Origin: Nannobrachium achirus
Taxonomy: Eukaryota; Chordata; Actinopteri; Myctophiformes; Myctophidae
Direction: 5' to 3'
DNA: 64,000 bases
Assembly: GCA_963921795.1 (NCBI GenBank)
Contig: OY997642.1
Span: 38,961,840-39,025,839, forward strand
Position 1 is the stretch's first letter; each line of letters begins with the position of its first letter. A model generated the notes under the pieces. That model was given only the letters and a program-made list of their open reading frames with translations, searched no databases and was not told the origin of the DNA. The position numbers and the translations under genes were made by a program. Of the stretch, positions 45,435 through 64,000 are shown in pieces.

Positions 45435-46358
45435 ATGGAAACAACCCTCTACCCAGGCATCGCGGTCAACACTCGAGGGATCTACAGCATCTATTCCCAG
45501 AGCAGCATGATGAAGAAGGAAATTAATCTCAACCTGGACAACCAAAGCTCCGAGCTCAAGTCGAACCCGCTCCGCGACACGGATGGCATTCTGAACTCCC
45601 CGGACTTGGGACTCTTGAAGTTGGCTTCTCCGGACCTTGAACGCCTTATCATCCAGTCCAATGGCATGGTAACCACCACCCCGACGTCCCAGTTCCTCTA
45701 CCCGAAGTCCGCCAGCGACGAGCAGGAGTTCGCGGAGGGTTTCGTAAAGGCTCTGGAGGACTTACACAAGCAAAACCAGCTGAGCGAGGCGGCGTGCGTC
45801 TCGGCCGACAGACTGGATCTCATCGGATCCAACCCGGTCTCCTCTGGGCTACATACATCAGACCTCCCCGTTTATACGACTCTGAACGGCTACGCAGCCA
45901 GTCCCTTGGGGACCACAGTGAATTATTCCACAGATACCATTCCGTTCCCGCCGCCGCCATCTCATCTGCTCAATGCGCAGCAACATGCGGCCGCTGCGGC
46001 GGCTCTGTCACGACTCCAGCAGTCGCATGGGCTGAAGGACGAACCACAGACGGTGCCAGACATGCAGAGCTTCGGCGACAGCCCTCCCCTGTCTCCCATT
46101 GATATGGATAACCAGGAACGCATCAAGGCGGAGCGGAAAAAGCTGCGCAACAGAATAGCGGCTTCTAAATGTCGTAAGCGAAAATTAGAGAGGATTTCTC
46201 GTCTGGAGGACAAGGTCAAAAACCTTAAAACACAGAACACTGAGCTGGCATCCACGGCCAGTGTGCTCAGGGAACAAGTGGCCCAGCTCAAGCAGAAGGT
46301 GATGAACCATGTCAGCAATGGATGTCAGCTTCTCCCAAACCAAGTCCAGGCATATTAG
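45435..46358 (+). CDS. jund: Transcription factor JunD (AP-1 subunit, intronless, 307 aa)
   Basis: Nuclear bZIP factor that binds TGA(C/G)TCA sites as homodimer or with Fos/ATF partners. The single exon is typical of Jun genes. The N-terminus is [22 protein letters not shown] opens the delta/JNK docking region, and [18 protein letters not shown] holds the two serines (55 and 65) of the JNK-target type. [23 protein letters not shown] sequence follows, then [20 protein letters not shown], a JunD signature. The basic region is about 228-250 ([20 protein letters not shown]). Zipper leucines are 257, 264, 271, 278, 285. It ends [11 protein letters not shown]. It is 40 residues shorter than human JunD because the Gly/Ala/Pro-rich stretches are reduced; a run of seven Ala remains near 185. 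Position next to pgpep1 and rab3a supports jund rather than jun or junb. Confidence 0.95.
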   Translation: METTLYPGIAVNTRGIYSIYSQSSMMKKEINLNLDNQSSELKSNPLRDTDGILNSPDLGLLKLASPDLERLIIQSNGMVTTTPTSQFLYPKSASDEQEFAEGFVKALEDLHKQNQLSEAACVSADRLDLIGSNPVSSGLHTSDLPVYTTLNGYAASPLGTTVNYSTDTIPFPPPPSHLLNAQQHAAAAAALSRLQQSHGLKDEPQTVPDMQSFGDSPPLSPIDMDNQERIKAERKKLRNRIAASKCRKRKLERISRLEDKVKNLKTQNTELASTASVLREQVAQLKQKVMNHVSNGCQLLPNQVQAY

Positions 46359-47220
46359 AGAGGCAATGGTGGCATATATCCATCAATGTTTATTCTGTAT
46401 GGATCTCTAGAAGTTGTAAGCTATGTGGGTTCTCATTCTCTGAGGATCTAGGCCTGTGATCAGTTGAGACAGATATACCTTTTCTCATGTAAAAAAGGAA
46501 TAGTCCCTAGTCCTTGAATATATCAGAGGATCAGTGTAGGGCCTTTATCAATGCAACGTCCAGGTAAAAGCCATGACTGACTGAAAGACACCTATTTGCA
46601 TTTATTATGTAAAAAGGACTGGGCCTTGATGATAGCCTGAATGTACAGGGGCATCACAGGTCAAGTGACAGCAGATATAGGCTATAGCCCCTTGTTTAAT
46701 GAAAATTGGGCTACAAAACCATTGTTGTGCAGCAAACAGGCTAATTTTGCTGCCCTCCATAGGGGACCATGTAGCAACTCAGCTATCCAGTGGAGTGGAA
46801 TACGATAGCCTTACCTGCATGTAAAATGGACAATCTCAACAGTGCAACTTAACACCAGGGTGTCACAGAGTGCTGTCATCCACCGTGTAATATAATGCCT
46901 TACTTGTTTACAAGCACTTACCAATGACAAATGTATATTTTATTTACCGAAACGTACATGTCTTATTTTACATTATACTGTCCTAGTACTTGTAGCTGCC
47001 CTTCCTTTGCAAATATGAACAGTGCATGTTGTGTAGCTCTCGTGTACAGTAACTAATTGTATTTTCATGATTATGACTGTTGTGTAGCTGTGTTTCTTTT
47101 CCAGTACGATCTCTTCATGAATGTATATCTGTGTACGTGTTGAGAAGCCCCATATAGCCATGTGTAATGGACTTAATACCTCCTCAAAGACCTTTATTAA
47201 ATTCAATGCATTATTACAGC
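46359..47220 (+). other. jund: jund 3' UTR and poly(A) signal
   Basis: About 860 nt after the TAG stop. ATTAAA at 47196-47201 is followed by GTGTG-rich DNA, so cleavage is likely near 47215-47220. An ATTTTATTTA element near 46937 is AU-rich, as in other immediate-early mRNAs. Confidence 0.55.
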
Positions 47221-49867
47221 TGGCTGTGTGTTTCTCTATACCTCACTGAAGGGCAACTTACAGCAAAACAACAAAACAAAATGCCATACTTGATTCACGT
47301 ATCAGGAAACTCAGGAATTTCTGTGCGATTGTAGTAACTGAGTTCTACAGGACATTGGAGATGAGAACCAAACCATAAATGGTCAAACAAGGCTGTATGG
47401 GTGGAAAATAGTAAAACAAAACAAAAAACTGCAATATTATGCCCTCTGGTGGGCAGAACTAAGAAATCCTCCTGGTTGCCTATAGCTGCTCATTAATATA
47501 TTACTGTCTTTTTCAGCACTGGGACAAGGCGGCATCTTTTGCAACTCTTTTATTGATTTCTCATCCTTTGCAAACCTGGCATTACAGAATTACACCACAA
47601 TTCACACGACTAAAACCCAACAGGGGGAGGCGGGAGGGGGTTATTTACAGTGAGAGGGTAGGAGAGAATAGGTATGTTCCTAAATCATAGGCAAGTTTAC
47701 AGCTGTAGAAAAATGCAATAACAAAAACGAATGACTGATGCAGCAAAAAAAATTATTCTCAGGAAGTGTTCAGACTTTGATAACTTCCAAAACATTTTCC
47801 CTTATTGAAAACTACTGCAAAGTGTAGATATAGTGCAACCTTTGCTTTGCTTCTCTAGGCTTTACTTCTACCAGACATATTTGTTTAAAGTTGGTGCAAC
47901 TCTAAAATGTGTCGACTCTGAGCAAGCGTTCTTCTAATGTGTACGTATGGTTTATCTGGAAACTGCTTTGGGAGGAATGATAAGCCAAACGGGCCAAGGC
48001 CCTTTAATCAAACAGTATTTTAAAACAGAGAACGCCTTTAGGCAGGTTTACTTGCTGCTGATAGGCAGGTATTATACAGTACAAAGGCTGCTATTGCTGT
48101 GAGGAACACAGAATACGTTTTACCAAGTCTTGACTTCTTAAGAGTAGGATATGCAGCTTGTTTGAGTACAGAAAAATCCAAGTACATATACTGTCAATAC
48201 AACTTGGATATGTATTGGAATGCTTTACCGTTTTAATTTAGGAAGTCTTGCTAGGTTTTATGTTCAGCAACAGTACATTAAAACACAAACATGAATTGGG
48301 AAATTCGGGCCCATTGCTCTAGCATGGCATACTGTTGAAAGTTTATTTTGAACATCAATGGAGCACCATATCAAAAGTCAATAAATAAATAAGTCATAAA
48401 CACTGTATATAAATAGATTTCTGAAATAATTTAGGTGCATGCATTCCCATGCAGCGTGGGAATGTAGGAAGTTCAAAATGTTCTGCATCGTATACGCAAC
48501 ACTATTCCATACTTGTAGAACCAGAAAGGGAGAGAGAGAATAATTAATTACACCATATGACATTTACCATGCTTAGAAAAAACAATCATACCTTTTCTCA
48601 CAAAATGAAAAGAAAACCTGTATTTACCGATAAGAGGGGAGGCTATCTGAAAGTCAATAGTCAAATTACGGATTTGTAGTGTACCAGTGAGTGCATACAC
48701 ACAACTTCTAAAGTGTCTGCATATTTATTTTGCGGTGCACACTGTGAGCAACAGTGAACAGTGAATGTGTACTTGTACACATAAGAGGGAAGTTTGGGCC
48801 TTAACATTTGCTCCTGGATGTTGAGCACTGCTCACTAGCTTACAATAAATACTAAAACTGCATGGAAGAGCAGGGTTCACACCAAACACATGATCATCCA
48901 ATCAATCAACCAACCGTGGAAACAAAACAAAAAGCAGACAACAAAAACATCACCAACATGCACCTCTCACAAAGCACAGGAATGCATCCATGATGTCATA
49001 TATATTATCTCTTCACAATAAAGTTATCTATTAAATCTTTTTTATATATATATTATTTATACACCATCTTTTGCTCATGAAAGAAGCCTGTTTCCATCTC
49101 ATTTTCTCTAGTCAAGGTTTACTTTGAAAACCCTCCAAACAAAACGATTATTAAAGTGTAAGTAAAAAAAAAGAGAAAGAGAAAATAAAAAGCTGGAAGC
49201 GAATGCAATTTCCTAAGCGTCCAAACAACAGAATGTCTGACGCTCTACAAATCCAGCTAAAATAAATAATCTAACTGATATGCAAGATTTTGGTCCATTT
49301 TACTTAAAGTTCACAAACAAATGTAAAGACATTCTGGCAAGCGACCCTGTTTTGACATCAGACAGAAACTCACACACACAACTGGGATGTAGTGGTAGAT
49401 TTGACATGCTTCAAACCACACCCAGCCAATTCGACCAAATGTAACTCTATCTGTAACAACCTGTATTTTTCAGAAGGGACTAAGATGACGCAAAATATGA
49501 TTTGGTCGCCTTTTCACTTGAGGCCCTGGTGCTTGGGGGGGGGGGGGCAATGAAGTCGCTAGCGGCTAACTATCATTTTTGGACTAGTTACATACAGTAA
49601 TTATGACCAGGCCATGTACAAACAAATAATTAAAAATGGATGTTTGGCTGGTGTGGGAAGTCCTGTGTAATGTCTGATAGAGACAGTGAGTTCAGGGTTG
49701 TACTGTACACAGTTCTCAACCGCTCTACAATTATATTTAATGTCTTGAACCAAAGAGCAACAATAAAAGAAAAAAAGATTGCGTCAGTCTAAAAATCTCT
49801 TGAGGACTGACAGCTCACTCCGACAGTGCATGTGACATAGTGTGAGGGGTAGAGAGCCTCTTTCTCT

Positions 49868-49868
<1 letters not shown>

Positions 49869-49944
<76 letters not shown>

Positions 49945-50008
49945 TGAGTGCGTGCGTGTGTGCGTGCGTGCGTGTGTGTGTGTGTGTGTAGGGGGGGGGG
50001 GGGGGGGG
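49869..50008. repeat. (GT)n microsatellite ending in poly-G
   Basis: GT from 49869 to about 49943, GTGC variants, GT again to 49989, then about 18 G. In the inferred rab3a 3' UTR. Confidence 0.93.
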
Positions 50009-50168
50009 CAGTAGTGTTTGTATGTAGCCCTATGTAGAAATGAAAACGTAAATTGCATGTGTATTACGGAGAGATAGAAAAATAGACAGAGAGAGTAGAC
50101 AGGAGGAGAGTGAAGAGAGAGTGTAACTACTGCAGGTCTGAGTGTCTACAGCGTGTGCGTGTGCGCGC

Positions 50169-50170
<2 letters not shown>

Positions 50171-50231
<61 letters not shown>
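50171..50231. repeat. (GT)n microsatellite 5 nt past the rab3a stop codon
   Basis: About 60 bp, so the rab3a 3' UTR opens with a CA repeat immediately after TAA. Confidence 0.93.
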
Positions 50232-58051
<7,820 letters not shown>

Positions 58052-59821
58052 CTTTTGGGGGGGGATAATAAATTCAGATACAGGTTGTGGTTACAAGACC
58101 AGTTGTAACACAGCTTCGGGTTAGTAACCATTATATCGCCAATTGGCAAACACAAATTACTTTGACGCTATCAGACGCTAATTACTAGGGGGAAAAAAAC
58201 AGCTAAGAAGCATCAAGCATTATAACTGGAATCTGGAGCTGAGACAATAATGGAAACAAGCTTGGAGTCAAATTCAACAACAATTCAACTAGGCCTACAG
58301 CCTGCACTGAAAACGTGGTTCTATGCCCATCCTCTGCAGTACACCTCCAATCATGTACCATTTACACCAAAATAAGCCTATACATAGTTACAGTATAGGC
58401 AGATGTGTACAATTTCCAAGGCAAATGCTTTAGTTTATATCATTGTCTGAGTCTTTTCTAGGTCTGCTCAGATAAATCATGTAGTATACATCTAGTAGGG
58501 AAAACAGTGCAGGTCATGTGATCTTGATCGGCTCTAATGCATCCTGTTCCTTGATACAATAATAACAATAGTCTAGGTTTGTGATCAAATGATGTGCTGC
58601 ATTAGCTTATCCTTAGTGAGATATAATCATAATCCACTTCCTTTTCAGTCTCTGTGTGGCTTATAATTCAAATAAATGAAACAAATCAAAGGTCCTGGTG
58701 AGATGAGATCTCCCAAAATGGACTGATCTAACCACATTATTCAAACCTATGAACTTGTGATAACTGACAGCAGCTGACACTGGTATAGTCAACTATTTGC
58801 CAAACCTTGTGATAAAATGAGAAGGAAAATTGAATATAGGCTACAAATCTTATAAAGAATAGCTGGTGGCCAGGTGGTGAGTGAGTGAGTCAAGGCTTCT
58901 TCCCACCATTATTTCAAATGAATCTGCAAATGTACGGAAGGAAGAGTTGTCATCTTATTCTCATTTAATCAATTGTCAAATGTGTACTGTACATAATAAA
59001 TGATGATGATGAAACATGTACATAGACCTATTAGAATATGAGTCACTCACTCACTCAGTCCTCTCCCAGTCCCAGGTAGTACTAGTATAGTATGTGTGCC
59101 TTAACGTCTACCTCGGGGACAAGGAATGAACTCAGAGCAAGATAAGAGGGCGGAAGCACCAAGGCTTAACCAGCCAGTTAAGCATCGGCTCAACTGCCTC
59201 TATATCCCATCCAGAGACCTCATGGAGCTGCTCTACCAACCAGCTGATATGAATGCACATATGGTTCATGGTTGGTTACATTTCTAGCTGATGGGCCACA
59301 GTAGATGAGGCATTTGTCGTCTCCAATACACCCTTGGACAAAATTGCACGCCTATTTCAGCATTTGACTGTTTCTGGTGACAAAATAAACACGATTTCCC
59401 ACCTGTCAAAAAAATCTAACGCACAAACCGCCTAGCTAAACCGTTAGGTTAGCTGACCCCACGTCTAACAAGACAGTGTTGGGCACACCCACTATTATAG
59501 ATGCCCTGCGATTGCTAAACAATATATAGGATGTATAATAAATAAATACAAATAAAACTGATTTCAACGGTTGACAACGCAGCCTACAGTCAGGCTAACA
59601 TCACCACAGCACTAGCATAGCATCACACTTTAATTCACAAAGTCGGCAGCTATAAAGCATCCATGTCAAATGAAGGTTACTCTCCCTCATTTTAAGACCA
59701 TATATTGACGGCGTGATAAATGACAGATGATCACAAAAAGCCTTCTAGTAGTAAGTAGTAGCTTCTACTGTTAATCTTCATTTATGTCCCCCCGCACAGG
59801 AGAAATCGGCCCAAGGCTTAC

Positions 59822-59895
59822 CGTGAAATGTGTGTTATTTATCCTCGGCTTGGTCCGTGGTGGCTGCGAGCCCAGCACTGCTGCACCTGCAGTTT
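59822..59895 (-). other. rab3a: Probable non-coding first exon of rab3a
   Basis: On the minus strand AAATAACACACATTTCACG is followed by the donor GTAAGCC at 59821. Upstream is GC-rich promoter-like DNA with CACGTG near 59911 and GGGCGGG near 59932. Promoter position and splice site fit a 5' UTR exon; the exact start is inferred. Confidence 0.5.
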
Positions 59896-59924
59896 AGGTC
59901 GGGGCGTCACGTGACTGACAGCCT

Positions 59925-60770
59925 CCCTGTGGGCGGGTCCTAGCTCTGGTCCACAGCGTTAGAAGGACTTCTCCTTTACGCCAATGTTTCTCAAAATTGC
60001 AAATGTTAAGGTTTCCCCTTAACTCTTCATGTTAAGGGGAAAGAGTTAAGGTGTGTACAAATGGAACCAAATGAACCCTAGCGGGTCCATTTGTTTCCAT
60101 TTATTCACTATCAGATTTACAGACTTGTATGGGTCAATTTAGACCGCCCTAAAGGAACCCACAGATTCCCTGGAATCCAATTTGAGAACCACTGCTTTTT
60201 TACGCTATGTCACCGATGAGCCCTTGCGCTCACAGCCGCGGCAGCCCAGGCTGCTCAGCCTCTTGTCTGTAGTAAAAATAAAAAAGACACTTTCGCTACT
60301 CACCAAAACAAAGAGCTGTTCTAAGATGGTGAAAGCCTACTCTCCTTAGTGGGCACACTCGGAGCCCCCCACCTCACGTCTAACATACACTTTTTAGCCA
60401 GAAAAGAAAAGATTTCCCCGGAAGTTTTAGCTACTCCACAGCGCCACCTACACATTACATCCCAAGATGACCAGATTTTGCCTTCCGGTGAAATATTTTT
60501 TTTTCTGTCCAAAAAGCGTATTTTAGACCTGAGGTGGGGGGCTCAGAGTGTTCCCACTAAGGAAAGTAGGCTTTCAACTCCCTAAAGCAGTCTTTGTTTT
60601 GGTGAGTAGCAAAACTGTATTTTTTATTTTTAGTACAGACGAGAGGTGCGCAGCGTTTCCTGCAGTCGCAAGGGATGATCGGTGATATAGCGTGAAGGAG
60701 AACTCCTTCTAATGACGCGATGGACCAGAGATAACGTTGAGGCATAAGAGTGACTGGCAGTCTGGGGAAC
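59925..60770. repeat. Large inverted duplication next to the rab3a promoter
   Basis: Left arm about 59940-60424 and right arm about 60481-60765 are inverse copies. Examples: CTACTCACCAAAACAAAGA at 60297 and the same read backwards at 60593, GAGCCCCCCACCTCA at 60361, and AGAAGGACTTCTCCTTTACG at 59961 against CGTGAAGGAGAACTCCTTCT at 60692. The left arm is longer because of the hAT MITE at 59982-60194. Confidence 0.75.
59982..60194. mobile_element. hAT MITE inserted in the inverted duplication
   Basis: CAATGTTTCTCAAAATTGC and CCAATTTGAGAACCACTG are the ends. The duplicated site is CTTTACGC (59974-59981); the right copy at 60195-60205 has three extra T. The inverted arm reads uninterrupted CTTCACGCTATATCACCG, confirming the insertion. 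Confidence 0.8.
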
Positions 60771-60835
60771 CAATCAGAGACGTGAACGTCAGCTCAACTT
60801 TCGCAGGGCTGAGCCCACACACGCACGCACTCATG

Positions 60836-60837
<2 letters not shown>

Positions 60838-60881
<44 letters not shown>
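60838..60881. repeat. (CA)n microsatellite
   Basis: About 44 bp of CA after CACACGCACGCACTC. Confidence 0.93.
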
Positions 60882-61070
60882 ACATCATATTCTGGATTAT
60901 TGATGAAGGCAAATATAGGTTAATTGTCTGTGAAATACATGTTAAAATAAAATAACCATTGAATAAAACAATCATTAAGAGTTTTTATATTAGTCATTAT
61001 TGAAATAATTTCTGCTTTTTTTTACATGACATGATAGACATGCATGTTGTCAGAAAAGCAACAGACTAGC

Positions 61071-61279
61071 TGCGTTTACATGGACACCTTTTATCGGGTT
61101 AAAATAAACCTGATTAAAATTCTCCATGTATACACCTAAATAAACCAGATTTAAATACTAGTCGTGTGCAGACGGGTGGTCTAGAGTCTAGATCTTTTTA
61201 CAACCCGATCAAACACCAGATCCGATTGATCTCATGTTTATTTTAATCAGATTGGAAGAAAGGTGTCCATGTAAACACT
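61071..61279. mobile_element. MITE with GCGTTTACATGGACACC ends
   Basis: GCGTTTACATGGACACCTTT is mirrored by AAAGGTGTCCATGTAAACAC. Inner TTAAAATAAACCTGATTAAA / GTTTATTTTAATCAGATT also pair. Confidence 0.7.
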
Positions 61280-61373
61280 GTAAATGTTATCTCACTACTT
61301 AGATGTTTTTGCATTTGAAAAAAAGGGGGAATAAAATCAGCAATACATTATCAAAAGCATGAAGAGTCTTTCC

Positions 61374-61409
61374 TTTATTGGCAAGATGTAGTCAGGCATG
61401 TACAATTAC

Positions 61410-61475
<66 letters not shown>

Positions 61476-64000
61476 CGCTAATAACACACGCATTGTAAGA
61501 GAGCAGTGTGTGGATTGTCAAGGCTGCAGAATATCAATTCTTGCATGTATTCAAAGAACTTCGAAGAGTGGTCCACTCTTTTGACCATTTTAAGCAATGC
61601 TAGACATACAGTAGGAGGCAAATCCGTGTATCTTGCGTTCAATCAGTCTATAACCAATCTGAAATCCAAAAATTGAGAGGCAAACTGTCCTCTCAGATCA
61701 GAATTTGCACTTTAGGTTTTCTCATGAATACAAGCTCTGACCAGGTCATGAGAGAAGGGAAGATAAGAAGAGACAACTGCTTCAGAACACCCAGGAAAAT
61801 AGGCTATCTTTGTAACTGCACAATTTTACCTAGAAAATACCTGAAAGTCTGAGTATTATTTTTCTTCTTTTTTGCTTAACGGTGTAATGTAACTGGCAGA
61901 CAGTACAGAAATCAAAGGGAAAGAAAACTGGTTGAGTAGTAGTCGGAATCTTTCCCCTTTAACTCCCACGGCTACATAAATACTAGGCCTCTGACCAAAT
62001 AAAATCAAACTTTTCATCATCTCTGACAGATATAGAAATAATAAATAAACTGTACATAATAAAGCATTGTGAGGAAAATATACAAAATAAAACAAGTGTC
62101 AGTTAGAGAGAGAGAGTCCTTATGAAAATATATCATATTGATGCTGGTGAAGCCGTCGCTTGCTAATTTAGTCGTTAGTGGAGTTACAATTGTAAGTGGA
62201 AGGCATCGTGAGTGTTGGTCTGTGAGCTGCAGTTTGTAGTTACAGTATGAACGGAACAAGTGTCTCTTCAGCATTTCAGATAACAACACATCTATGACCA
62301 AAACAAAACTGTGTGGCTGAAAATAAGGCTCTGGGAACATATCATCTCCAGGTCTTTCATCCAATAAAAACGTGATTTACCAAATTGTGGCAACAAGTGA
62401 AGATATGGACAGTTGTCCACAGGTTAAGTTTCCATACCATGAACTCTCTCTTTTCTGTTCTTTCCTGAATCTGGCAGCCAATGTCATGCATCTCTCATGA
62501 GAAACATAATCGTTGTATAGTCATTAAAAAAAAGCTTTAGTTACGCCAACGCCATCAGTTTAAGAGCGAGCTGCAGTGGTCCAGCCCATGCTATAAGAAG
62601 AATCGACCATAGTTATCAAACCCACATGCGAACAGAAAGACAGAATACTATGAAAGTCACATTACACATGTTCAACTGTACGGCCATACTGGAAGTGCAG
62701 AGCTGTAAATGTACCATACAAAGTGCTTTGGTTTTTTTTCCTCTTACAAAATACATCAAAATGTCCACCCAATTAGTCAGTCATTCACTCACACAAACAA
62801 CACCATGTCTTTTAAGACAAATTTCAGTTTTCAGTTATTGTTTGGAGAGGAGGTAACAGAAAAAGAGTCACGGTGGGTCAGATTGGCACATTGTGTGCGA
62901 CAATCAACTAACTTAGTCAGTTATTGATGGAAAGTAGCCAGTGGCAAAATGGAAATTACAGTACGGGTTATGTCATGCTTGCTTGGCACTTGTTTTGTCA
63001 TTGACAATGTCCCCGCGAAGAGCAGAATATTGATCAATGACAAAATGGGGAGGGGGTAAAAAAGAAAATCTGGCACAGCAAAGTGTCCCTTAGCAAGCTG
63101 CCGTTAGAATGATGGCAATTTGACTCTTTAGTCAAATTACCTCATAAACCTATTCATGAAATTCTCCCAACATATACTTTACAAACCCGCTGAATTACAA
63201 AATTGTACTATATTAGCAACGGTGGTACCTGAGTAAGTGGATGACACGTTCAACATGTTCTGCAGTAACAGCCATTGAAAGGATGGCACAAAAGTTGTAG
63301 TAGTACGGTAGCACTTATATTGATCCACCGTCCTTCAGAGTAACGCTCAATTCAAACACTACTTAATCGTAGGACAGTGCCACTTGCCAAACATCAAGTG
63401 AGTGACACCATTATGTGACAAAGCACAAATTAATCTTCACTCTGACTGTACTGTCTACACATGACAGGCAGGTAAGTGCTGGTTGCTTCACCACCAATGA
63501 CAATCTATTCCTCAGTCATCTGCCTCCAATTATGTTCATGTTTTGGCTCATGCCTTTAAAAGCTTGACAGGGAGTGGCAATGAGCGAAAACAGTAAAGTG
63601 CTAAAATGTGAAGGCAAACTGAGGAAATGAGTGCCAAAAAGCGATCAGGGATACATACATACACACAACATTAGTGAGATTGAAATAGAAATAAACAAAG
63701 AGGTGGTCAAATTATAACATATGGTAACTGGTGTGGGTAGCCCTACTACAAAACAATATTTTGAATGTGTTTTCCATAGTATGCAAAACAGCACAGGTCC
63801 TCCCGCCTCTAGTTCCATTACCAGAACTCAACACTAGGAGGCACCATGCGTGCATGCTACACACTGCTCTGGATGGAATTCCTACTGTATTCCTAGTCAA
63901 TACTGATCCAAGATCTGTTTGGTTGCTGTCAATATAATAGTTGAGGTCAGGATTAGTGAAGTGGGGAAAAACACAAGCCTGAACCAAACAAATGCCTCAA
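61374..64000 (-). other. Possible 3' UTR of a minus-strand gene beyond the right edge
   Basis: TTTATT at 61374-61379 reads AATAAA on the minus strand. The 2.6 kb to its right is repeat-poor apart from a (GA)n tract at 61413-61472, and contains no exon I can recognise. This is weak evidence based on composition and one signal. Confidence 0.22.

Larger units (their letters stand above)
47535..50236 (-). other. rab3a: rab3a 3' UTR and poly(A) signal
   Basis: About 2.7 kb downstream of the rab3a stop. TTTATT at 47549-47554 reads AATAAA on the minus strand. The sequence is AT-rich and lacks recognised transposons apart from microsatellites (49869-49990 GT, 50171-50231 GT) and poly-G runs at 49536 and 49991. 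The 0.3 kb between this end and the jund end carries no feature. Confidence 0.5.

Noticed and set aside
45962..46318. Antisense open frame of 118 codons inside jund
   Set aside because: It is a shadow of the GC-rich bZIP coding region on the opposite strand.

Overview
This window is vertebrate nuclear DNA, almost certainly from a ray-finned (teleost) fish. It carries multi-exon genes with GT-AG introns, long CA/GT, GA and AT microsatellites, tRNA-derived SINEs, a Tc1-like transposon and many short hAT-like and TTAA-flanked MITEs. It is not a microbial locus and I see no CRISPR, operon or phage-like system.

Five protein-coding genes are supported by exon-by-exon translation, with splice phases that join cleanly. 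From left to right: homer3 (minus strand, 5' part only, running off the left edge); upf1/RENT1 (minus, complete, 23 coding exons, 1107 aa, 35064 down to 13461); pgpep1 (minus, complete, 5 coding exons, 214 aa, 40857 to 37385); jund (plus, single exon, 307 aa, 45435-46358); and rab3a (minus, complete, 4 coding exons, 219 aa, 58051 to 50237, plus a likely non-coding first exon near 59.85 kb). The set RAB3A-JUND-PGPEP1-UPF1-HOMER3 matches the gene order of human 19p13.11, so the window is a conserved synteny block with some intervening mammalian genes absent.

The gene products do not form one pathway. UPF1 is the RNA helicase of nonsense-mediated decay. JunD is an AP-1 bZIP factor. Rab3A is the synaptic-vesicle GTPase. 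Homer3 is a postsynaptic EVH1 scaffold. Pgpep1 removes N-terminal pyroglutamate from peptides. jund and rab3a converge, with 3' ends only about 0.3 kb apart. pgpep1 and jund are head to head across about 4 kb. pgpep1, upf1 and homer3 run in tandem on the minus strand.

The most informative non-coding content is nested mobile DNA, mainly in upf1 and rab3a introns. A complete but dead Tc1 element sits inside a hAT element with a perfect 8-bp target duplication. A family of short hairpins (AAATAGCAGATCTACAAGC arms) forms the core of TTAA-flanked MITEs, several of which are split by later insertions. There is a 252-bp foldback with 87-bp perfect arms. A large inverted duplication beside the rab3a promoter is interrupted by a hAT MITE. 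A further point worth checking is that UPF1 has Ser where human UPF1 has Cys165 in the zinc-binding CH domain.
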